A stretch of DNA of 64,000 bases from JADGQM01 sp964441945 (GTDB lineage Bacteria > Desulfobacterota > Syntrophobacteria > Syntrophobacterales > Syntrophobacteraceae), in contig CAYTWB010000005.1 of the NCBI GenBank assembly GCA_964441945.1, positions 44,341 through 108,340 of the forward strand, given 5' to 3'. Position numbers and translations under genes: made by a program. The notes below the pieces were generated by a model, which was not told the origin of the DNA, searched no databases, and worked only from the letters and a program-made list of their open reading frames with translations. Shown in pieces: positions 27,089 to 36,513 of this stretch (positions within the stretch are counted from its first letter, which is position 1; each line of letters opens with the position of its first letter).

Positions 27089-28021
27089 CTACCATGCCCA
27101 GGAATAGGAGATTGAGAAGCTTCCATCTTCAAAACCTCCCGTGTTGGGACTGCGACTGCGCCATGGGTAACGGGTCCCGGAATAGTTGTTGTATTGAATG
27201 GAGATGGTGCCGGGATGCCAGTCAAAGTATCCGAATCCGTATGAGAAATCCGGGTCCCAGGGCTGCTGCTGTGATGGGTCCGGATAGAAGTAAAAAACGG
27301 CATTGATATAAAACCACTTATAGATGGTGTACTTCACGGCAAGACTCAGGGACTGTTTCCATCCTCTTGTGCCGTTGGATAATTGATCATAATAGGACGG
27401 GGTCGCATTGTAGTAGAACCCCAGGCCAACACTTCCCGAAGGATGCACAATGAACCACTGCTCCAGAAAACGGGGAAGAACATATTTCCAGCCAAGCGAA
27501 AAAGTCCCCTGCTCAAAGCGTGTATAGACTTCCCCATCTTGCCGGTTCGGGAAGAAATGGTTCCCCATATAGTTTGAATAGACCAGGCTGAAGGTATAGG
27601 GATGCCAGTCATCGTATCCGAAGGCATAGGTAAAATCCGGATTCCAGTGGGCCCGGTCTCCTGGGTTGGGATAGACATAGAAGTTGCTCTGGAAAAACCA
27701 GTAACTGAAGGGGTTGTACCTCAGTGTGGCCCGCAGGTCCATGATATTCCCCGTGGCACCACTGGAACCGCTTCCAGAGCGCACATCCGCAGGCTTTTGC
27801 TGTACCGGAAGATCAAATGCGAAGGAGCCGCTCAGCCCATGAAAGAGATTCCGCCATTCCGACGGGTGCTCCTTCTTGAACAAATCCCTTAATGGAACGG
27901 AGAAAGAGCTCATCACCCCGCGCATGATCTCTTTGCTCTCATCTTCGCCGAAACAAGAAGCGGGGCGGCTCAAAAAGAGCAAAAAAAACAGGAGAAATGT
28001 CCATTGAAATACTCGGCCCAT
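27089..28021 (-). CDS. Putative outer-membrane beta-barrel made of two tandem repeats
   Basis: A 310-residue exported protein with a clear signal peptide (WTFLLFFLLFLSRPASC), strongly alternating aromatic/polar strands and a C-terminal aromatic residue (SYSWAW), all typical of outer-membrane barrels. Residues about 103-154 and 232-283 are related: WNPDFTYAFGYDDWHP against WDPDFSYGFGYFDWHP, followed by YSNYMG and YNNYSG. The copies lie about 129 residues apart, so the protein looks like a duplicated half-barrel. Its place 6 bases after glgP and before the regulatory and glycosyltransferase genes suggests a role in export or anchoring of the polymer (inference). I recognise no family. Confidence 0.72.
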   Translation of the reverse strand: MGRVFQWTFLLFFLLFLSRPASCFGEDESKEIMRGVMSSFSVPLRDLFKKEHPSEWRNLFHGLSGSFAFDLPVQQKPADVRSGSGSSGATGNIMDLRATLRYNPFSYWFFQSNFYVYPNPGDRAHWNPDFTYAFGYDDWHPYTFSLVYSNYMGNHFFPNRQDGEVYTRFEQGTFSLGWKYVLPRFLEQWFIVHPSGSVGLGFYYNATPSYYDQLSNGTRGWKQSLSLAVKYTIYKWFYINAVFYFYPDPSQQQPWDPDFSYGFGYFDWHPGTISIQYNNYSGTRYPWRSRSPNTGGFEDGSFSISYSWAW

Positions 28022-28027
28022 GAGCAG

Positions 28028-30484
28028 TTAGATGGTCTCCAGTTCCCATATTTCGCGAGCATATTCCATGATTGTCCGGTCGCTCGAAAACTTCCCCATT
28101 CGAGCCACATTCAGAATGGCCTTGCGAGCCCAGATTCCCGAGTCCGTATATTCGGTTGCCGCTTTTTCGTGGGCTGTGATGTAGGAAAGCAGGTCGGCCA
28201 GGTGAAAATACTCATCCCCCTCATCGAGAATTCTCAAGTACAACCATTTGAACAGCCCGGGCTCCCTGGGGCAGAAGGTGTCGTTGCGCAAAGCATCCAT
28301 CACCCTGCAAATCTGCGGATATTGCCAGTAGTATTCCCGTGGACTGTAAGCGCCTTCCCTCCGGAGTCGATTGATCTCTTCGGCCCTCAAACCGAAAATA
28401 TAGATGTTTTTCTCACCCACTTCCTCCAAAATCTCAATGTTGGCACCGTCCATCGTGCCGATCGTCAGGGCACCATTGAGTGCAAATTTCATGTTCCCTG
28501 TTCCCGAGGCTTCTTTTCCTGCTGTTGAAATCTGTTCACTCAGGTCGGCTGCCGGAATGATCTTTTCCGCCAAGGATACGCGATAGTCCGGGACAAAGGC
28601 CACCTTGATCATGTCTTTAACACGGCGGTCACCGTTGATGACTTCTCCGAGGTTGTTGATCAGCTTGATGATCTGTTTGGCTATCCAATAGCCTGGGGCA
28701 GCCTTGCCGGCGAAGATGTAGGTCTTGGGGACAGCGGGCTCCTTGCCGTCTTCAACCATGCAAAGGTAGTCATGGATGATATGCAATATGTTCAGCAGCT
28801 GTCTCTTGTACTCGTGGATTCTCTTGGCATGAATGTCAAAAAGAGTATCAGGATTGACCTGAATACGGGTGGTTTGAAGAATAATCTTACTGAGCGCCTC
28901 TTTGTTCAGTCGTTTGATTCTCAGGAAGTCTTCCTGAAAACTCCTGTCTTCGGCAAAAGGTTCGATCTCTCTGAGCCGGTCGAGATCGGTAATCCACGAA
29001 TCGCCTATGCTTTTAGTGATCAGGTCAGCGAGCAAATGGTTGGCCTTCAACAGCCAGCGTCGCTGCGTCACGCCATTGGTCTTGTTATTGAAGCGCTCCG
29101 GCCATAATTGATAGAAATCCCGCGCCAGATGGTCCTTCAGGAGCTGAGTATGCAGCGCTGCCACCCCATTGACGGAATGGGAGCCCACCATGGCCAGATT
29201 AGCCATCCTTACCTGCTTTGGGTCCCCTTCCTCGATGAGAGACAACCGCTTGATTCGTTCGACATCATTCGGCCAGATTGAAACAACCTCCTGGAGAAAT
29301 CGGTGGTTGATTTCGTATATGATTTGAAGATGTCTGGGAAGAATGACCTCCATGAGGTTGATGGGCCACTTTTCCAGCGCTTCAGGGAGGAGTGTATGAT
29401 TGGTGTAGGCTACCGTCTTCCTGGTCACGTCCCAGGCCCTTTCCCAGGGGAAGTCCTCTTCATCCACGAGGATACGCATCAGTTCGGCTACGGCCAGGGA
29501 CGGGTGGGTATCGTTCAGCTGGATGGCAGCCTTTTCCGGCAGAGATTCGAGAGAGCCATGGTTCTTCCCGTGCCTGCCGACGATATCCCGCAGCGCACAA
29601 GCCACAAGGAAGTACTCCTGGATGAGCCGAAGTTCCTTTCCTGCCTCAAAGGTATCGGAAGGATAGAGCACCTTGGATATGGTTTCGGAGGAGATTTTCT
29701 GTTCTACGGCTTTGAAATAGTCGCCTTCATTGAATATCTGCATATCGAATTCCGTGGAAGGGCGAGCGGCATAAAGCCGCAAGGTGTTGACGGTGTCGCA
29801 GCCGTAACCCGGGATCGGCATGTCATACGGCACTCCAATAATCAGCTTCCAGTCGAGCCACATGGGGTTGTAGTTTCCGAAGCGGTCTTGCTCGTGTTCT
29901 ATCCTGCCATAGACCGGGATCATGCACTGCTCATCGGACCGCTCGATTTGCCATGGGGTTCGCTCCGAAAGCCAGTTGTCCGGTTTTTCCCTTTGATAGC
30001 CGTTGTCGATTTCCTGCTTGAAGAGCCCGTATTCATAATTGATCCCGTAACCATAGCCGGGCAGGCCAAGCGTTGCCAGCGAGTCAAGAAAGCATGCCGC
30101 CAGTCGACCCAGCCCGCCGTTGCCCAACGCCGCATCACACTCCTGTTCGCGAATCTCCTCAAGATCAACACCCAGTTCGATCAGGGCGTCTCTGCAAATA
30201 TCGTAAATCCCAAGGTTATGCAGATTATTGCCCAACAATCTGCCCATCAGGAATTCCATCGAGAGGTAGTAGAGACGCTTTGCACCCTTCCGGCGGAATC
30301 CCTCTTCGGTTTCCAGCATCCGCTCGACCAACCTGTCCCTGACGGCAAGGGAAAGAGCCAGGAACAGGTCTCTCTCATCGGAAGGGCTCCCATGTTTGGC
30401 CAGAGAATATCGGAAATGTTGGAATATGGACTTCTGTATGGCAGGACCCGTGTTTTCAAGCTTTGCCTGGGAATCTGAACTCAT
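28028..30484 (-). CDS. glgP: Glycogen/alpha-glucan phosphorylase
   Basis: An 818-residue cytoplasmic enzyme that releases glucose 1-phosphate from alpha-1,4-glucan. Family landmarks: AALGNGGLGRLAACFLDSLATLGLPGYGYGINYEYG near the N-terminus, NDTHPSLAVAELMR, and the pyridoxal-phosphate region EASGTGNMKFALNGALTIGT with the Schiff-base Lys. Its length is normal. It has its own strong promoter-like sequence (30572-30601) and its stop is 6 bases from the barrel gene, so it likely heads the whole array. It could feed glucose 1-phosphate towards UDP-glucose for the synthase (inference). Confidence 0.96.
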   Translation of the reverse strand: MSSDSQAKLENTGPAIQKSIFQHFRYSLAKHGSPSDERDLFLALSLAVRDRLVERMLETEEGFRRKGAKRLYYLSMEFLMGRLLGNNLHNLGIYDICRDALIELGVDLEEIREQECDAALGNGGLGRLAACFLDSLATLGLPGYGYGINYEYGLFKQEIDNGYQREKPDNWLSERTPWQIERSDEQCMIPVYGRIEHEQDRFGNYNPMWLDWKLIIGVPYDMPIPGYGCDTVNTLRLYAARPSTEFDMQIFNEGDYFKAVEQKISSETISKVLYPSDTFEAGKELRLIQEYFLVACALRDIVGRHGKNHGSLESLPEKAAIQLNDTHPSLAVAELMRILVDEEDFPWERAWDVTRKTVAYTNHTLLPEALEKWPINLMEVILPRHLQIIYEINHRFLQEVVSIWPNDVERIKRLSLIEEGDPKQVRMANLAMVGSHSVNGVAALHTQLLKDHLARDFYQLWPERFNNKTNGVTQRRWLLKANHLLADLITKSIGDSWITDLDRLREIEPFAEDRSFQEDFLRIKRLNKEALSKIILQTTRIQVNPDTLFDIHAKRIHEYKRQLLNILHIIHDYLCMVEDGKEPAVPKTYIFAGKAAPGYWIAKQIIKLINNLGEVINGDRRVKDMIKVAFVPDYRVSLAEKIIPAADLSEQISTAGKEASGTGNMKFALNGALTIGTMDGANIEILEEVGEKNIYIFGLRAEEINRLRREGAYSPREYYWQYPQICRVMDALRNDTFCPREPGLFKWLYLRILDEGDEYFHLADLLSYITAHEKAATEYTDSGIWARKAILNVARMGKFSSDRTIMEYAREIWELETI

Positions 30485-30571
30485 CGACTTGCCCTCCTAT
30501 GGCGGGACCCTGGGCAATGAACAAGCGCTTCGCCGGCCGCCCTGTGGAAATTACAATGTTTTTATTGGCCG

Positions 30572-30601
30572 ATAATACGTTTCGGTACAATGCTTTGTCA
30601 A
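30572..30601 (-). promoter_or_regulatory. Sigma-70 promoter for glgP
   Basis: On the minus strand, TTGACA, 18 bases, TATTAT. It sits about 88 bases upstream of the glgP start and downstream of the Lon-like gene's stop, so glgP can be transcribed independently of that gene. Confidence 0.7.
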
Positions 30602-30635
30602 CTTGAGAGGCAAATGGAGAGAGCCGCTGCCGGAA

Positions 30636-33600
30636 CTAATGAAACAGACCGGAATTCTTCACAACCTTGAGCCAGTGGGTCATCGCCTGAACGAGGATCT
30701 TTTCGGCCCGAGAGGTGTCCAATCGATACTTCTCCGGGATGAAGGAAAGGTCCACGACATGAATGCCCTTCAGTGTAGTCAGGAACGGGCATTCATTGAT
30801 CTCGGAAGGCTTCAGATATGCCAGAATGGAATACACCTGATTGAGGATGGTCTTGCATCCCTTTATCTTGACTCCCTGGACGGCGTAGTTGTTTGCGAAG
30901 ATGTCCATCCCTGAGAAAGAAGGGGTGCGAGGGAAATCGTTGAACCGTATGCCATCCCGCTTGATGAGAAAATAGGGGCCGATTAGAGCAAGGCGGACGG
31001 GAGAGAGCGATTCTCTGCGAGCTGAAGAAAGAATCCTTCGACCCGTGTGGAGGAGGGTCTGCTTTTTCGGATCAAAGTCGATAAGGTGCAGAGCCTCTTG
31101 ACGTTCTCCCAGTCGATCCAGGATCGCGTTCCTGATATCGGAAGGAATGAGCAGGTTCAAGCTGTAGGGCGGTTTCTGTGAGGCGATATCGAGCAAACCG
31201 AGATCCAGTTCCTCCGGCGTCTTCATCTGGACCATTTGCAGCACGGGTGAGCGCTGAAGGGCTTCCCTGTCAATCAGGCGGGCCACTTCCCGGGCATGGG
31301 ACTCAAAACAGACCTCCAGGGCATCGATTTCCGAATCATCGATGAAGGCAACCGCAGCGGCCTGAACGATACTCTCCACGGCCACGACCTCAAGGATGTG
31401 CCGGGCATAATCGAAGGGCGGGTGTGTGCCGCTCCATTCTTCGAAGGTGAGCACGTGGAGCTCTTCCTTGAGCGCTTCCGGCAACCGCTCGATCCCCCCT
31501 TCACCGAAAAGGTTCTCTTTGGGAATGATCAGGGTCCGGCAACCGGCGTTGAAGGCTGTTTCAATCTTGAGGGAAAGCCCCCCCACCATCGTGGTGCGGC
31601 CCCTCGTATCGATCTCCGCCGTCATGGCTACGTCTCGGCGGACCTTGCGCCCCGAAAGCAGCGACGCCAGGGCCAGGGCAATGGATCCCCCCGCCGATGG
31701 GCCGTCCTTTCGCGTCGAACCGCCCATGAAGTGAAGGTGAATGGGTTCGTTCTCGATCCTGGACTTGATCCCAAGATCTTCCGCGCAGTTGAAAATCCCG
31801 GTCGTGGCAACCTTGCGGCTTTCGTCCATAATCCGTTCAATGTTTCCCGTGGCATGAACAACGCTCAGGAACCCCCGATGCGTGCCTTCGCCCGTCGCAC
31901 TCGCTCCCATCAGTGCGGCCTGGATGGGAATAATGGACCCGATGCCCCGTTCCACATTAACACCCAGTGCCAGCATCTCCCCTACCCCATCCTGCGGGTT
32001 GATCTGCCTCGGGCGGGCCGGCTCCCGGATGTATTCCTTGATCCTCTCACGAGTAATCCGGACTGTCTTCCTGCCTTCGCCCAGGACCTCCTTGCGCTGG
32101 ATGCGAAGAAAGAGTGTCCGGATGATGCGCTCCAGTTCCCGGACCCCCGCTTCATACGTATAAGTCCGGATGAGATACCGGAGCAGCTCGGTTTCCTCTT
32201 CCGGATCAAAACTGATTGCTTCCTCGGTGATCCCGTATTTGCTTCTCAGACGTTTGATCAGGTGTTCCCGAGCGATGGCTACCTTTTCTTCAATACTATA
32301 CTGATCGAGAAAGACCACTTCACAGCGATTGACCACTACCTGGGGAACACCGTCGAGCGTATTGGCTGTGAGGAAAAAATGGCAATTGGAGAGGTCGATA
32401 TCGACGGTCGTTTCCGTGTATTTATCGTGGAAGAGGTGGTTCTGTTCCGGATCGAGGACCTCGAGCAGGGTGGCAATCGCAAATTTCTCGGTTTTATCGG
32501 CTTCGTCCAGGATGAACATACCGTTCATGGCCTGCATTCTGATCAGTCCCTGAACGATTGCACCCGGTTTGGACCCTTCATAAGTGAAACTGTGACCGCG
32601 CATGTCCGATTCGTCCCGCATGCCCCCAAGAGAGACCTTGTGATAGGGGATTCCCAGGTTCTGTGCTATCGAGATGGCAAGGGACGTCTTACCGACCCCG
32701 GGAGGACCGACCAGCAGGAAGGCGCTCCCCGTCTTCTGCCAGGAAATGGTCTGGTCGTCGGCAAAACGCCGGCAGCGCCACATGAGGTTCGAAAAGAAGT
32801 CGCAAAGGGTCTCCTTGGGCGTTTGGATGCCATAGTGGGAACGGTTCAGCCCCTCTTCAAAAGCGGCCGAGGAAACACAGATCTCACGGAACTTTCCCCA
32901 TGGAATGGCGAGCAGGGTTTCGATCAGCTCTCCAAACTTGGATCCGCTGTGGCCCACCGCGTTCAGCTTGTTCTTATCGATCACCTCCATAACCTGCCGC
33001 GGGACGGCGGGATTGTTGCGCGCCTCCTCAATGCGCTCCGTCAGGCTTTTCGTCTGTACGGTCCCACCGCTCAATTGCTCTGCCGCCATCACAGATGGAA
33101 TAGAGATGAACCGATTCGCCGATGGTTCCTCGAGATGAGCATACAGGGCAGTGGCGAAGCGGTTGAGCAACTCCTCCCGCGTCTCCGCATCGACGGTGGC
33201 TTCCGGAAGATCCAGTTCTTTCAAAAGATCCACCAGACCCCATCGGTCCATGAAAGATCGGAACACCTCCGAGGCTTCCTGTTCGCTCTTCCTCATGAGC
33301 AGGGCGAAGAGCCTGAGGACCATCATGAGAGCGTGCGTGCGTTGCAGCAGGGCGTAGGTCGTGTCACGACTCCTGCGGTAGATTTCACCCATCACTCTGC
33401 TTTTGATCTCTGTGTCGAGGTTCGGGAAAAGGTCCTGAAGAAAGCCCTCGGGAGATTCATCGAGAAGCATTACCAGGGTATTGAGAACAGTCCCGATGAG
33501 GGAATCGAGCGGCAACCCTCTTTCGGCCTCATCCAGCATGGCCAGGTACTGACCGCCCTTGAGGCCGTTCATGTCGTCGGAGAGGGCATAGCGCAGCATG

Positions 33601-34088
33601 CGGTAAAAAGTGGGATCCTTGAGGCGGCAGTCCTGGGCAAAGTCGATATCGGCTTGAATGACTTCCCGCTCCTTGCGTTCGGGATAGAGCATGTGTTCGA
33701 TCTCGTGCCGGAGGAAGAACTCGGCCAAGGCGAGCACCTTCTTCTCCTCCCGGGTGCCGTTTTCGAGTCTCGATTCCAGGTCGCCCGACAAGACAAAGGA
33801 AAAGAAGTCGAGGAGGCGTTCGTGAATCCTTATGGTCCACGCATCGTCAGCACGAGTCATGGTGCTGACGATCCTGATCCGGTTGGTCTTATCCTCCATG
33901 CGGACGAGAGTGAGATGTTCGTCTACATGGTCGATTCTCGAGGAATCCGTTCCCCTCCTGTTCCTGAAAAAGGGGAGGATTCGGCGGGTTACAAGGGCCC
34001 GCAACAGCTGCATGATGCCCTTCTTCCGCTCGTCACCGGGGAGTGGCAGGGTGGCGAGTACTCGATAGTCAAATTCCATAGGAAACAT
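30636..34088 (-). CDS. Large Lon-like AAA+ serine protease with HExxH-containing N-terminal region
   Basis: A 1150-residue protein; start at 34088 (GGAG six bases upstream, 20 bases after the previous stop). The middle is clearly Lon: Walker A GPPGVGKT (461-468), DMRGHSFTYEGSKPGAIVQGL, FILDEADK, and the S16 peptidase with KDGPSAG (Ser798) and GGLSLK (Lys841), the 43-residue Ser-Lys spacing of E. coli Lon. The N-terminus is not the LonA LAN domain: about 450 residues of unfamiliar sequence including FFLRHEIEHMLYP, an HExxH motif at 128-132. A C-terminal extension of about 250 residues follows the peptidase. Ordinary Lon is about 800 residues. It could be a protease with a second, zinc-type site or a substrate-recognition domain of zincin ancestry. 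Confidence 0.9.
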   Translation of the reverse strand: MFPMEFDYRVLATLPLPGDERKKGIMQLLRALVTRRILPFFRNRRGTDSSRIDHVDEHLTLVRMEDKTNRIRIVSTMTRADDAWTIRIHERLLDFFSFVLSGDLESRLENGTREEKKVLALAEFFLRHEIEHMLYPERKEREVIQADIDFAQDCRLKDPTFYRMLRYALSDDMNGLKGGQYLAMLDEAERGLPLDSLIGTVLNTLVMLLDESPEGFLQDLFPNLDTEIKSRVMGEIYRRSRDTTYALLQRTHALMMVLRLFALLMRKSEQEASEVFRSFMDRWGLVDLLKELDLPEATVDAETREELLNRFATALYAHLEEPSANRFISIPSVMAAEQLSGGTVQTKSLTERIEEARNNPAVPRQVMEVIDKNKLNAVGHSGSKFGELIETLLAIPWGKFREICVSSAAFEEGLNRSHYGIQTPKETLCDFFSNLMWRCRRFADDQTISWQKTGSAFLLVGPPGVGKTSLAISIAQNLGIPYHKVSLGGMRDESDMRGHSFTYEGSKPGAIVQGLIRMQAMNGMFILDEADKTEKFAIATLLEVLDPEQNHLFHDKYTETTVDIDLSNCHFFLTANTLDGVPQVVVNRCEVVFLDQYSIEEKVAIAREHLIKRLRSKYGITEEAISFDPEEETELLRYLIRTYTYEAGVRELERIIRTLFLRIQRKEVLGEGRKTVRITRERIKEYIREPARPRQINPQDGVGEMLALGVNVERGIGSIIPIQAALMGASATGEGTHRGFLSVVHATGNIERIMDESRKVATTGIFNCAEDLGIKSRIENEPIHLHFMGGSTRKDGPSAGGSIALALASLLSGRKVRRDVAMTAEIDTRGRTTMVGGLSLKIETAFNAGCRTLIIPKENLFGEGGIERLPEALKEELHVLTFEEWSGTHPPFDYARHILEVVAVESIVQAAAVAFIDDSEIDALEVCFESHAREVARLIDREALQRSPVLQMVQMKTPEELDLGLLDIASQKPPYSLNLLIPSDIRNAILDRLGERQEALHLIDFDPKKQTLLHTGRRILSSARRESLSPVRLALIGPYFLIKRDGIRFNDFPRTPSFSGMDIFANNYAVQGVKIKGCKTILNQVYSILAYLKPSEINECPFLTTLKGIHVVDLSFIPEKYRLDTSRAEKILVQAMTHWLKVVKNSGLFH

Positions 34089-34108
34089 GGCCTGCTCCAA
34101 ACCTGAGG

Positions 34109-36277
34109 CTAACAAGGACCATTGAAACGGATCATGAGCATTGTGATGTCGTCCGACTGGGGAGTGTCTCCGCAAAACAGGCGGAGCCTCTGCATCACGG
34201 CGGCAATCGTTTCGGCCGGTGAAAGGCGGGGAAAAGAAGAAACATCCCCAAGGAGGCTTTCCGCGGAATAAAAATCGTCCTTTCCGTTGACCGCTTCGGT
34301 GACCCCGTCGGTATAGAGGAACAAGCTGTCCCCGGGTTCAAGAAAGATCCTTTCGGTACTATACCGTGCTTCTTCATAAACCCCCAGCATCAATGTCTTT
34401 TCGGGTTGCAGGAAGGATACCGCCTGACCATTCCTGATCAAGAGAGGGGGATTGTGGCCTGCATTGCTGAAGAGAAGCTCCCCCGTACCGGTGTTTAACA
34501 GACCGCAGAAGAATGTCACAAACATGCATGCCTCATTGCCCTGTCCGAGCTCGCTGTTCATGATCGTGAGGATCTCATGCGGGGCTCGATGCTTGTGAGC
34601 GATGCCTTTCACAATTGTTTCCGTCTTGGCCATAAAGAGCGCCGCGGGGACCCCTTTCCCGGAGACATCTCCAACTGCAAAGAACAGGCTCCTGTTATCC
34701 ACAAGGAACAGGTCGTAGAGGTCTCCTCCAACCTCACGGGCGGGTTGAATCATGGCGTAGACACTGAACTCGGTCCCATGAGGCGGCTGCGGAAACTCTC
34801 TGGGCAGGAAGCTCATCTGGATCTCTCGGGCAATTCTCAGCTCACTCTCAATCCGTTCCCTTGACGCTGCGGCTTCAGTAAGATCTTGAATATATTGCTT
34901 TAAATCCCTCTTCATGGCCGCTACGGCCTTCGTGAGATCACCGACCTCATCCTTTGAGGTGACGGAAGGGATTGGAGCATCGAGGTTGCCCCCGGCGATC
35001 GTTTCGGCGGCCTTCGCCAATGCCCGAAGAGGGTTCGCAATGGAGCGAGATGCCAGGTAGGAAAACAAGACCACCACAAGAATGGAAAAGACCGCAATGG
35101 CGCCGAAGAACGCCAGTTCGCGGTATTCCTGATTGAAGATATAAGCGTCTATCTCCCGGGCCTTGGCGAGTATGTTTTCCATCGGGACAACAAAAACCAG
35201 GGCTGTGTCGCCTTCGTCCACCAGCCCGTAGGCCCACAACGAGTCTCGGCCGTTAAAGGGCATTCGGACAACGCCGGAATGACCCTCTTGGATCTCTCGG
35301 ACAATCCGCCGGTATTGCTCTTGATCCTCCGATTCGAGCCACATCTCCTGTAGCGGTGTCATCCAGTCCTTGATTTCCTTGTGATAGTCCTTGATGCCCG
35401 CCATGCGCAGCCCCTTCTCATTCGTATCCGGGCGAAAGTCCACATACGCGAGGAAAACCTGAAGATTGGCAGCCCATTGGGCATTCGGCAGGCTTTTCGG
35501 AAGCTCCTGGATATTCGAAACATCAACCGCCGTGACGCCGGCAAAAGACCCATCCGGCCAGCGTATGGGCTTCCCGACGCCGGCCAGAATTCCCATGCCC
35601 GTTTCGTCGACGGAGGGGGGGTTCCACACCAGCGCATCCACATCCTTTGTGATGGTATACCAGGAAGCCTCACGGTGATCATATTCCTCCGGATACCCCC
35701 CCATGCCTGGATAGGATGAGATGACGCCGCTTTCCAAACCGGTATAGAGTGAGATCAGGATGTTGGAATGCTTTGCGAAGAGAGTCTCGTAGACCGGGGT
35801 CATGGCGGCAAGGCGGGCAATGTCCTCCTCAACCGTTTTGCGATCCACGCCGGGGGCCAGCTTGAAATCCACATGGCTCAGAGAAATGCGGCCCGGGATG
35901 ATGGTGCCGTTCTCGTCCACCGTGTCGTACCTGGGCGATGCCGGCACCATATCCGGAACCATACCCTGTTCATAGTCTTCCGAAAAATACACGTTTGCCG
36001 GTGCAGGCGGCGCCTGCGCAAGAAGCCGTTCCATTTCACCGGCCTGTATTTCAACGATCAGCTCCATCGTTGCAGCCTGCTCCCTCACCAGCCTGGCATA
36101 GGTCTCCACGGCCTGCTCCAGCATCCCGGTGGCTTCCCTGGTGACGATGAAGCTCGAGTGGGAAGAGATCTCCTGGCTGAGACGTTTTGTGGCTATCCAC
36201 TCATAGAGAGTCACAATCAAGAGGGGGATAAGGGCAATGCCGGTAAGGAAGAGCAATAGCTTTGGAAAGAACCGCAT
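34109..36277 (-). CDS. Membrane sensor with HAMP and PP2C phosphatase (RsbP/SpoIIE-like)
   Basis: A 722-residue protein from the ATG at 36277 (GGGAG upstream; longer frame lacks a site). Transmembrane helix 1 (about 5-27), large periplasmic sensor (about 30-390, with Cache-like YPEEYDHREASWYTI), transmembrane helix 2 (ELAFFGAIAVFSILVVVLFSYLA), HAMP, a coiled coil and a PP2C domain with REVGGDLYDL and VGDVSGKGVPAAL. It should dephosphorylate a STAS-type antagonist in response to an outside signal. It is 20 bases upstream of the Lon-like gene and likely co-transcribed. The only STAS gene in view is at 25378-25716, a possible shared substrate. Confidence 0.9.
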   Translation of the reverse strand: MRFFPKLLLFLTGIALIPLLIVTLYEWIATKRLSQEISSHSSFIVTREATGMLEQAVETYARLVREQAATMELIVEIQAGEMERLLAQAPPAPANVYFSEDYEQGMVPDMVPASPRYDTVDENGTIIPGRISLSHVDFKLAPGVDRKTVEEDIARLAAMTPVYETLFAKHSNILISLYTGLESGVISSYPGMGGYPEEYDHREASWYTITKDVDALVWNPPSVDETGMGILAGVGKPIRWPDGSFAGVTAVDVSNIQELPKSLPNAQWAANLQVFLAYVDFRPDTNEKGLRMAGIKDYHKEIKDWMTPLQEMWLESEDQEQYRRIVREIQEGHSGVVRMPFNGRDSLWAYGLVDEGDTALVFVVPMENILAKAREIDAYIFNQEYRELAFFGAIAVFSILVVVLFSYLASRSIANPLRALAKAAETIAGGNLDAPIPSVTSKDEVGDLTKAVAAMKRDLKQYIQDLTEAAASRERIESELRIAREIQMSFLPREFPQPPHGTEFSVYAMIQPAREVGGDLYDLFLVDNRSLFFAVGDVSGKGVPAALFMAKTETIVKGIAHKHRAPHEILTIMNSELGQGNEACMFVTFFCGLLNTGTGELLFSNAGHNPPLLIRNGQAVSFLQPEKTLMLGVYEEARYSTERIFLEPGDSLFLYTDGVTEAVNGKDDFYSAESLLGDVSSFPRLSPAETIAAVMQRLRLFCGDTPQSDDITMLMIRFNGPC

Positions 36278-36400
36278 GAACACACTCCCATTTGGAATGG
36301 GCGGGATCAAATCAGGACAATGGGTCTGCAAAGCCTCAAGAAGCCGGTAAAACCATAGACGAAATCGCCGCTCTTGCCAAGACGGACCTTAGCATCACAA

Positions 36401-36422
36401 GGAGCTTGTCCGAGAACTCCTT
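36401..36422. repeat. Short dispersed repeat GGAGCTTGTCCGAGAACTCC
   Basis: GGAGCTTGTCCGAGAACTCC recurs, inverted with small changes, at 43571-43590 and, with two changes, at 59791-59811. All three are at or near gene ends. Confidence 0.6.
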
Positions 36423-36513
36423 CTCACCCTGAAGCCGACCATGCTACACACACGGTCCCGTGGGCATGGGAACTGAGTGCTGTTTGGCAAGAATGAGTGT
36501 CCGGATGGCCATT

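Noticed and set aside
29303..30478. 391-codon open frame opposite glgP
   Set aside because: Antisense shadow; glgP motifs are complete on the minus strand.
31296..34106. 936-codon open frame opposite the Lon-like gene
   Set aside because: Antisense shadow caused by high GC; the minus-strand protein has complete AAA+ and peptidase motifs, the plus-strand one none.
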